From Apostichopus japonicus (taxonomy: Eukaryota; Echinodermata; Holothuroidea; Aspidochirotida; Stichopodidae), in assembly GCF_037975245.1 (NCBI RefSeq), contig NC_092582.1:21414577-21478576 (forward strand): a DNA stretch of 64,000 bases, in the 5' to 3' direction. The notes under the pieces are model-generated. The model ran no database searches and had not been told where the DNA came from. It was given only the letters and a program-made list of their open reading frames with translations. Made by a program: the position numbers and the translations under genes. The first letter of the stretch is position 1. Each line of letters begins with the position of its first letter. Shown here in pieces: positions 35,301 through 47,300 of this stretch.

Positions 35301-38300
35301 TACTTGTATTGTGGAATATCAGGCTGTTCAGGTCCTTATATCTAAGGTAAAACATGTGAACTTACTTGTATTGTGGAATATCAGGCTGTTCAGCTCCTTC
35401 TTTTCTCAGGGTAAGAACAACCTGCTGCAGTTTAGATTTGTCATCATTCCAGTCTTGCTCAATAATAAACTCCTGCAACGACAGCAACCAGAAAGCAAAC
35501 AGACTTAATAGTGACTCCTTGCCATGTTCTATATGAGAACATTTCATGATTAGTGTACTCCAATATGTCATATATACAAGCTTCACTTTTGTAAGTATCA
35601 TGTTTCCAAGGTTTTCACACCTGACTGCAATTGACCTCAAAAGACATTTCACCTCCAAAGGGAACACTGGATTACTAGAACATAATATTCTTGGTTGTCT
35701 TCCTTGGGAGAAGTGGGACGCTCTTTAATATTACAACTTTCTTCATGTTGTCCACAATACCTTGTACAAGTTTACTATTTAGAAAGGAGAGGCACACATT
35801 ATTTTACCTTTCATGATCTGATCTCGAAATTAATTTAACAATAAATTTCAATATAAAGTCAGTTTAACATGCCAGCCTACTGTAGCAGACATATTGGATA
35901 TTTGGATTGGTATCCTAAAAACTCCTTAATTAGACTTACCCTCAGTCTTGGGAAGAAACAAACATTGCAGAAGGCCTCCACAACATCAAGACCACTGTCA
36001 ACATACATGGCACCAAGGAGGGCTGCAACAACAAAATAAATATATATTATATCATGTATTGTTTCACTGAGAGATTCACAAAAATCTAATGAGAACATAC
36101 AAAGGTGTTTCTTTTGCCACTTTTACATGAACTGATCTTCACAAGGGTTTTTTATATTCAACTGTATTCCCCAGTACTTGACATACATTGTTATTGCAAT
36201 GTCATACTTTTTCTTTAATAGTGGCCCCTATTAATCAATGGTGATCTTATCAGGTAGGTGATATTGTGCTTACAGTACAAGGTTTTCAGACTCTTTTTGA
36301 CCTCAAAATGATGTGTATCCTCCACAGAGAAAAATAGGATTCTTGTACTCACTAATTGGGATCAAAATTGCAAAGCCTTAAGTTCATCCAATGATAAGTA
36401 TGATCAACTTTGATGACTACGACCTGTGACACATTTTATTTCTAATGCTCAAACTAAATGAAGATAGAGGCAGAGGGATACCAGTACTCTGAATGATATA
36501 CACACATATTTACCTGGATACCCTGTACAAACACTAATATACACACATATTTACCCGGATACCTAAATAAAGAAATGCAACTTTGTTTCTCCACTCTTCA
36601 CAACATCAAAACAAGCATGCCAATCGATAAACCTTTTCAACTTATGTCAGCTTAAAACAACTCACTGCGTGGAAGGCTAGGATATTAATTCTGATTAATT
36701 TACAGAGTTGAGCTCTAGTTTATATCTTACTAACCTTCCAATAAATCAGCTTGTAGCTTCATTGGAACACCTTTCCGAGCAAATCTGCAAGCTGTATCAT
36801 CCAGCATGTACTCCTCCAAGCCAAGGTCTTGACAAATAATAGACTGAGTCCTGTTGTTAACGAGACAACTTCTCAAAAGCTTTAGATGCAAAAGAAAGAA
36901 AACATGTGTGACCATCAGCATTGACCAGAATACAAACACATATGAAGATCTTACAGACTTAATACAAGTTTGTTTTAAATATGACATTTAACATAGCCTA
37001 TATAGCCATTGGCAGAAACACATGACCACATCTCTCTACTGGTTGTAAACTACATGCGGTTATTCATCCACTTAAAATGAAGTCAAATTATCTGACTGCC
37101 ATGCCCTTTTGCAAATCTATGGGGACCATTATTGATATTTAACCTTTATAACAAAACAATAAAGCCCTTCTTGCATATGCACCAACGTCATTTAAGAATC
37201 ATAATACTGACATGTTATATCTTCAAACAGTCAATACTTACAGAGAGATGTCCCTCGTGGTGTTCTGGAAAGTGCTTGAAGAGGTAAGCAGAGACTACAA
37301 GTTGAAGTACAGAGTCACCTAGAAACTCCATCCTCTGATTGTGACCTCTGAAGGCAAAACAATAACAGAGGACCCATTAGTAAGTGGCAGGCTGGTTAGG
37401 TCTGTTACTAACATATGTAAAGCAATTTACTTGCTCATGTACAAGCAACTAGATAGTGATTAATTGCATCTGCCTTTACTCTACAGCAGGGGTTCCCTAA
37501 CTGGGGTGCATGAACCCCAAGGGGGTGCGTGAATCCATCCTAGACATTTCTGAAAGTCAAAACTAGAGTACTGTTTGTTGAGCTATTATCTGATATGTCT
37601 TATAATTTAGTGATGTACAAAAGTCGTACCTATCGAGAAACTCTTTTCACGTTCCATACTCATATGTTGCCATAGTATTACCGTACCATGCATGTGATAC
37701 TTGATCTCTTACGAAGCACTGTTATGAGTATTATAGTATAATAATGACTCAGATCGTGTCTCGAAAAGTTGGGGGTTCTTGGACAACTCTGCCATCCACA
37801 GGGGGTTCGTGGGGGATAAAGTTAGGGAAACCATGCTCTACAGCCTAAATATCTTCAAAGAACATACACATTACTCAGCACAATGGCAATCACAAGAAAG
37901 ATGTAAAACTTACAAAGTCAGTTCATTGTAGCCGATGGTTCTTTGGGTAAACGCTCTTGCAAGCAGACGAATGTGTTTAAACTTCATTCCAGTACATTCT
38001 TCAAATTCAGTCATCCTCTGGGAAATCAAGTAGGACATACAGGATCTTCAATACTTCAATCACATCAAGATGGAGAATCACATATTATACCAAAAACCTT
38101 GTTACTTTGCAGCTTGGCAGCTCTTCAATAACATGTTTAACAACTGATATTTTTTTTATAGAAAATAGATCATAAAGTTCATCTTACATTGAAAGCAGCT
38201 AATTGGTCAGTAATTCTACCAAACCAAGGGACTATTCAAAATAAGAGTGCAGTTGATCAAACTAAGATATTCTTCAAAATATGTCACCCAAACAAATGTT

Positions 38301-41300
38301 TAGTAATTAATGATTTTTTTTTCTCCAATAATCAGCAACACCCAAGCACTGTTCATACTAGTACTAATCATTTACCTCATTACTGAAACTCAATAAGTCA
38401 AGCTGATAACCAACATTGTTATGGGATTTTAGGTTTGAATAACATCAAATTCTGCTTTATACTAATAAATGGTTCAAAGGAGTTCCCATGCAGACAGGAG
38501 AGATTTCAGATGTGGAAGACTGTAACAGACCTGTCATCATAGCTTCTATGTATCTATGTTAAGTTTTATTAGCCAATGGATCATATTTAAACAAAGTGCT
38601 GCTTGTACATGTTTTGGGGGTTTTGTAGTTGGGAGAGCATCAAAGCTCCATTTTGAAATCATCTCCAAAGTTTCCTAATCTTTTTCTCAAATTGCAAAAC
38701 TAAGAGGGAATCTTGCTGCATCCATAGTTTGCAATGATTAGCAAGAGAGTAATACTATTTGATATCCAGAACACATCATTGTAGTTTCTAAATACCGATG
38801 GTAAACCTCAGTCTGGGATATCGAGTACAGCTACCACGAACATTCAGATGATAAATCCTACTGATTTCATTTGGTGTGTGATATTTCATTCTCGACAAAC
38901 TTACTTGAAGAACAGGGAAATCTTTTATCATATGTCTGTCACCATCTGGGAGTTGTATCTGGAAAAAAAAAACATGACAAAAGTAGAGAAAAATTTGGAA
39001 ATGGAGATAAAAAGAAGGTTGGTATATTACAAGAGGGACAATTTAGCTGGAATAGATGATATGCTGAATCTGAGCAAACATATTTGTGCTGTGAAGGAAC
39101 ATAAACAAAACTTATGTCAGAGCACTACTACATCTTAAGTGATGGATACCACACAGATCAGTATATATCAAATATTCTAAGAATCAAAGCATTATACAGC
39201 CAGATTCTCTAACATTTTATAATAGTTGAATAGAAAGGGTAAAATAATCCTAGTCTGCAAACCAACGTTAAAAATGATGAATGATTTACTTTGTTGTCTT
39301 GTACCTTACAAGATTTACTAGCTATTGGTAACTTTATAATTGGTGAAAGGAATATACCACTAGTTTAAGATCGTCTCAAATATCATCTAAAACCACAGCC
39401 TTACAGGATCTCTTAAGATGTTGATATGATTTGGTTCTGTAGCTTGGTGACTTTATTAAATTATGTAATTGTAAACAAGAGAGCGAGTTACATCACCATG
39501 GCTGTCAGGGTACTTATAACAGATCCCCAGAATCCAGTAAATGCTTCTCTTGAGACAAAGGTGGCAATCAACGAAGTTTTAGTCATTTATATTTGATATG
39601 AAATGTCGTCAAGATATGGTTTTTTATTTTTCACGGAAATATGAGTGTTTATTCTACTCTGATCACCTGGAATGGGATCAAAAAGTTGATTGAACTTAAA
39701 GTTGGTTGGTTATACTTTATGTTCTGATCAATGTACTTAGCCTTGATCATTCTAATTCTGAATTACTACTGTTCTTTCATATTTACCTTATGAAATCACT
39801 GTTACTGTTTACTGTTTGTAAGAGTGTGGTGGCCAATTGGCTCGTGAATCAAGGATTGCTGGTTTGATTCCTGCCAAGTTTATTACATTGTGTCCTTGGG
39901 CAAGATGCTTTATCTCACTTGCCTCTCTCCACCCAGGGGTTAAATGGGTACCTGTGAGGAAACTTGTCATTGGGGGCAGTATATAACTGCTGCCGACTGG
40001 AGGGATTGTCTCTGGGACAGGTTATCATCGACCAGGGGTAATATATACATCTGTAAAGCGCTTTGAAACCTATCGCTGGTACAAAGCGCTATATAAATCA
40101 AATACTATTATCATTATAATTATTCATTTACCTGTAAAGGATGTTTTGGATAACGAGCCCAAATTTGGCGTAGATCTTCTTCTTCAAACAAAACTGTACA
40201 GAACACTCTCCTTGCTTCCTCGATGCCCTTCTCTAGGTATATTGCTCCCATAACTGCTTCTAGACAATTTGCAACTGCATGCCTTAAATCTTGGTCTCTG
40301 CATAGGTCTGGTCCATGAGAGTAAAGCATGTAATGCTCCAACTGCAGCTTCTGCAGATTAGAGAAAAGTTATCAATTTAAAACCACAAGCTGAAAACAAA
40401 CAAATGATATAAGCTCTAAACTGATTACACCAAAGAGAGAACATTGTTATTTGTGACTATTTACAATACCTTTGCAAGTTTGGCAAGGTGTTGGTTTTCC
40501 ACTAAGGCCTGTCTGTATACAGCCAATCCACCTTCCTCCACATCAGGGAATAAGTGATAGAGAGTTGTGCTGGTAATAAACTCCACTACGGCATCCCCAA
40601 GGAACTCCAATCTCTCATAGTGATGGATGTTAGAACTAACCTCCTCCTCTTCAGCCAGTCTGGACATAATCTTCACCAAGTTCACAATTCCTATGAAGGG
40701 GGATAAAACGGTTTAAACTATTCGTAGGCACACATCACCGAGTTGGGATTATGACACTATATGAAGAAGTATTGATGGCATATTCACAGTTGAGTGCTTT
40801 GTAGTTGAAACACCTTACCATATTTTATAAATATTTTTACTTGGCTATAAAAGATATTCATACACCATCAAGGATGAAATAAATATGGGTTTATGTTTGG
40901 TTGAACTGACCATTTTGCATTTTATTTATTGCAGTTTTGTAAAGACAGTACTCCAAAATGTTCTACCTCAAGGGTTTTGTTCCTTATCAGCAAGATGACC
41001 AGGATATACAAGAAACGGACTTAAAATTTAATTTCACCTCAACCCTATAGCAAATTAAAATAAAAAATGAGTGGTCTACTGATTGCATTAACAGAAGGAA
41101 AGGATATCATCAACAAATTGAAAACCATATTGTTTTCCCCTGGATATGATTTCATTCTTTCTATCAGATTAAGTCAATTAAATAAACCTCCAGTTTGGGA
41201 AAATATCATGAGACAGTGGGCATATTTTTTCACATCAATATAAAGTTTACATTGTCTGTCACTGTAATACAGTATGCCTTTCACTGGATCATAGAGGCAA

Positions 41301-44300
41301 AAAATCATGGAGTTAGCCTGTTTATAAAATATATTTGGATTTTTTTTTGGCACCAAACACAAGAAAGGGCAAGTACCTCATTAGAGCGCATGTACATCCA
41401 ATGTATGAGATTCACCAGAGTTATATGCTGAATTACACACTAACCTTTCTTTCTGTTATCATTGGACTGCCAGTTCTTTTCACCAAATTCAGGTTGACGA
41501 ATCCCACAATTGTACAACGAATTGCGAATATGGTCTGAATTCATGCCAAAGGTTAACCTGTATGAAGGATGGGTCATGGCTCGCTGAAAAGGAAGCATTG
41601 TAGGTATTATTTATTCTTATAAAAATCACTGGAGTTTGAACAAAACACCAAAAGTTATTAGCTTTTGTGGCCGCATGCATGTTTAACTGCCCAACAACAT
41701 ACAGCTTTCAGCCTGTCCCATCAAACTGTATCAAACCTACAGACCCACATTATAAAGTAAATTTGTTGATTATATTTCAGCTGTTTAAAGAGATAGCAAG
41801 GAAGCTGTAGAAGCAGGAAATTAATGGACAAAGATTATTGTCGCACTTCCACCTAATATTCTTGTTTTTACTCTGTTCTTTGAAGCAACAATAAACAGAC
41901 ACACAAACATATGAACATATCTTACACAAATTATTATAGACAAGCTTTTCAAAGAGTTTTGCAAGACAAAAACTTCAGGAATAAATCAATATTCAGCTAA
42001 TTAAAAGAAAGAGCAACAAAGTATTAACCATTTTAGTTCAAAAAGTCAATTAGGCGATTTCTTTATTGCAAAAACAATATAACAAATCGTTTACAAAGAT
42101 ATGGAGATCCATGTGCTCAATCAAACATGTTTTGGGGCATTTTCAGTGCTAAAAAACAATGCAACATTAAGCAAGTCACCTTTCATGAATTATTCTCAAC
42201 AGCACATAACTAACAAGAAGCTATGTGATATTTGAAGTATGAGGAATTCACTTTTACCTTCAGGAGGACTTTGTCTGTGAAAATATTCCCCAACTTCACA
42301 TTAAGTTTGTCCAGACAGAGGTAATAACGCAGATAGTTGACGAGAACTGGCATTATCAGGGCATGCTGACAAGGAAAATGGTATAGAAATTTCCAATTTT
42401 GAATCCATTACATGCACAACCTTCACAATGATTGTATGAATTTCAAGACAGAAGTATTAATCTGCCAAATACAGACTTTAAACTCTCATATAAACATCTG
42501 ATAAGGTCTAGCCTATTTAGCACATTTTAGTATTGAATGCTGATCACCATGTATCAATACATAAAGAGCATGTCAAGAAAGCCCTAAGCTACCAATCTGA
42601 CTATGGAAATGACAGCATTGACATTTAATTCACCATGACCCCCCCAGCCTCCCAACCCCCCCTAATAATGCAAATTTAGTGCCCCCCCCCCTAGCATGTA
42701 GACTCCTCTGCAGCTTTAACCAGATTTTAACAATGGATGTAAAATGAAATGAACCATGAGTGATGCATGCTTGATTTGAAACCATGTCATCTTACCTGGC
42801 AGACATCTGACCTGATGCCAGTAATGAGAACCTCATTGCAGGGAATCTCTGAGTTCACTTCCTTTGGGGAATAACTTTCTTTTCTGATTTTTGCCAGCTC
42901 ATTCTGAATATTTATATAGGATTGTTGCTCATCATGTGAAGCACGACTACGATTCAACAGCAAATGCCTCATTCTGAGAAAGGACTTGAACAGTTTCTTA
43001 TATCTGTAAGAAATTAAAAAGGATTGGTGTAACAGCATGGCTATAAAACTGTGTCCAACACTTTTAGTAGGACAAGTAGGACAAATATGGGTATGGCAAT
43101 AAAAAACAAACAATATCCAATGATCGAGGAACATTGATGATGAGGCATAATCAAATTTGTGATAACATATTAAAAAAAATGAAGTGAAAATAAGGATTGC
43201 TGGACAGCCTATATTTTACATCCTATTTCATAATCAGGATTTGTATCAAGGGTGAAAGGATTCTCAAGTCTCTACAGGAAATACAGTACACAAACATATC
43301 ATACTTTGGGTCAGCAGCATAGGTAAGTTGTGTAGGCATCACTCCTTCATGAATAATGAGAGGATATTGTTTTGACTTCTTGTTGGAAACAGCTTGATCT
43401 CTGTCTACTTGGTCACATCGCACTGATGAAGGTTTCTGGAAGTAAATGAAAAACTAATCAATGGTAGCCATTTCTTGTACAAAACAGCCCCTATTTCATA
43501 CAGATTGGTGTTGAGTTTGTGATTCCTGAGGTATTTCCCCCTCCCCTACTGTCCTCCCCCAGCAGCATACAACCAAGGGAGGCAAGTACTGATGATGAAT
43601 GCATTTCTGACGTTCAGTTGATACTGTTAAGACACTGTGGGTGACAAACTGAACCAGTAGAAACTTGTTTCATGTGGATATTAGAACTTGCAAAGCCATA
43701 AAATCGAAACAAACATACCAAACAGGTTATCTGATTAGCTTTTCATCTATCTACATAATTTGTTCTAGGTCTGACCCTCTTTACATTTAACACTTGGTTC
43801 AGACATAAAGCAGCGCTTCACCATCTAACATGCACAGCACCTTTAACTGTCTGCTAATCTAAATAAATATGTTATAACATGTATATGAACAGCACAAAGT
43901 GTACTTGATTATAACTACTTTCCATTTGTGTGTAGTATAAGTATATTAAAGGGTGACTTTAGTAACTTCTCATTTCTAAATCATTTGAAGATTGAAGTCA
44001 TAGCAAACTAAAATTAACACTGGTTTTGCCTCTAAGAGTATTATTACTTTTAGTATTATTAGTTGTAATTAAAGCAGCTCCCCCTAGAATGCACATGCAG
44101 CTGATCATGAGACATTTCTTTCTTCAGCTATGCCTCTTGTTTGAAGGCTGCTAAGATTTAAATATTCACACAGACCAAATCAGATGGCAGCAGATCCTAC
44201 TGATCAATTATGAATATTCATTAAGGTTGTCAATCAAGGTGCTGTGCCCTGCCACTTTAAAAATGGACCACTGTACCACTAATGACATGAAATGGAAACA

Positions 44301-47300
44301 CATCATATCTTATTACATACCTTGCCGGGGCATGTTACTATCATATCGTGCATGAAGTCTAAGAATCGAGACCACTTGATGGTGTCTAACTTCAGTATGG
44401 AAGCGAGTTTGTCCTCGGTAATGACTGGTTTACGAATCGTTAGCAGGTAGGTCATCACCTGGTGCATTGACAGTATCTCTTTCCCATTGTTTGGCAAAAG
44501 TCTTGCAAATCTGGGCATAAAATGGAACCTCCTGCAGCCTCCTGATTTGTCATCATAATCAAAGTCATATAGTTCTAATATTTCTGTAAATATAAAATCA
44601 CTGAACATATCCAGCTCCTGGATGACAAAATTCTCCGGTGGGTTTTCTTTCACCAGTGTTATCGTGTACTCTATACTAAACCGTATCACATTGCACGGGG
44701 GGATGTTGTCGAGTGGCACGTGGGAGAAGAGTGACATACCCTCAAAGAAAAACTCTTGTTGATCATATTTAATGATTGTCGGATAACGAAAAATAAAGTT
44801 TGTACAGGGAGAAATCTGCACTGTGTAATGGTGAAGTTTCTTCACATTGTTTCCCAACTTGTCACACATTGGATAGGGTTCTTCTCCAGGGAAGATGTTG
44901 TGACGAATTCCAAACTTTTGGGCTTTGAGGCTGCATCGACACACTGGACGATCGTTTAGTTGTCCCTTGTCATTGTACCACAAATTTTTGGCTAATCTCG
45001 CGGGGTGCTTCTCTTTTAACTTGAGGACTTTGATAGCCTCAGTTGTCTCTTCCTTCTCCTCATCGCTCTGCTCTCCATCACTCTCACTGGACGAAGATTC
45101 ATCTGAGATGTCGAGAAAATAACACCTAATTAATAACTACCTTATCAACGAATTGACTCTTTTACTCAACTTATCTCCATGACAAACTTACATTACATTA
45201 CATTACAACTGTCTATCATTGTTGCCAGAGATTTATGCTTTTCACATTTCCCATCAAATGTGACAGGCTTCTGGCAATCAACATTGAAAAACCACAAACA
45301 ACATATGTCCAAGTTTCTCATCTTAACTTGTCCCATTTCCAAAGTTATCAAATATGTTTTGATTGCTGCTGACCTCAAGTAATGTTTGACACCAATAACA
45401 AAATGTGTGTTGTTCCAAAGGATACCATATTTCCATAAGTGACATTTTCAAACAGAGCAAAGCATCTCTTGCAGTCATCACTGAAATCCACAAAGATACA
45501 AGTTCTGTCAAAGCATCACTTCTAAAAATATCATGTCTATATGCTATGGCACACAAATATGTACAGACAAAACATTAATAAGGGTGTTAATGCTATCGCT
45601 GGATGCACTCGGGCTCCGCCCTCGTGCATCGCTTGCATTATCCCCCGATCGTGCATTAATCCTGTGAGTAACGCACGCTAGACCATTGATTAACCCTGTT
45701 CATTCATACACTACCATTTGTGTGGGGGGGAAAATCATAAAACAAAACATTTTTGGTTACATATAACCAAAGATTTATTAAAGTGATGCCCGTAATTTTA
45801 CCGTGCATTACTCACAGGATTAACCACGGTCAGCTGACCTGAATGGACCAATAGGATTTAGGAATCTTTACTAAGTATGAATGAACAGCAGCTTACCAGA
45901 ATGATGATGGTGATGGTGATGATGATGATGATCGGAGAATGGTATATCAAACTTTGGTTGCACTTCTTTGGCTTTGGTGTACTCATCCAGAACGTCCGTC
46001 TGAAATCTGTCCATCAAGACTTCAAGGTTTTTGGTGCCTGCTACTGTAGATCCCTCCTGAAATAAAGTGATGTTCAAATCTGGAAGCTGAGATCACATGA
46101 ATTAACATTACAATGGTGATTTGATCAACAATTGTAGTTCTTTGACATTATGTCCCCTGAGGTAGCATCTATCAGTACAAACTGACAATATATAGCATCA
46201 CAGTTACAAATGGTATTGTAATTAGATTCTAACATTTTTCTTTGCAGACTTGCTATAAAAGAAATGGTTTCATAATTCTTACCAGAAAAACAAAAGGCTT
46301 TATTAGTGTTTCCTTGCCACATTTCATATAAGAATATTTTTAATTTAACACTGCAGACAAGATGCAAAAGATAACTTTAAGCAGAACTTTAGTTGTTGTA
46401 TGTCATAGTACAAAAAAAAAAAACTAAGAGCATGTGATGTTTCTATCGCTGTTGAGATTTTCAAGATAAGCACCTTGAACATGGAATGCTTCTTTAATGC
46501 TCAATTACCCATGACAGGTAGGGAGTTAATATGGCTTCTAGTGACCTCAGACAACCCGTTGACCTCTATGAGAAACAATGGCATCTTTGTATTCACTTAG
46601 ATGAATTGACCCACTCCCAAGTCTATGAATCCATGTTGTGGTTAATAAGTTTTCATGTTTACAAGCCAAGGGAATCACATAGACAAACATGTACACAAAC
46701 ACCCACACAATCACCATTGCATAGATTCATTCGTGTTTGGCGAGGAATAAAAAAATAAGGCACAGATTTGCAGTGATGATATAATTATAAGAGAAATTTG
46801 TTTCTTTCATTAGGAATATCAACTAACACTAGGAATTTGCAATATAGACTAGTCCCCACCCCCTAGAGAACAGACCTGAACAATTGGTTACTATACCTGG
46901 AGAGTTTCAGGACTATTGGTGTAGTAGTTCTCCTTAGATGACGATTGAACCCATCTACTTGAGGGTCGGTTGCTTTCATCTTTAACCTCTGTTGCAGAAG
47001 AGGCAGACATGATTGATTCAAGCAGTTCATCCTCTGCCCTTTCTTTTGCCATGTCTTGTTCAAGATGCTCCCATTGATGGCTGGATTTTGCACTTGAACT
47101 GTTGAACATAAAAGGAGACAAGTCTTCCTATTATTCTTTATATGCAGTTATGCACAATAAGGCTCTTTCTTCATCCGCTTCAATTAAGAAAACAATACAC
47201 AAGACAATATGTTGGATTCACTTATATGTTGGAGTCACTTATAAGTTGGAATATGTTTCGTTTCGTTTCCTATATTTCACTTTTTTTTCATTTTTACAAT

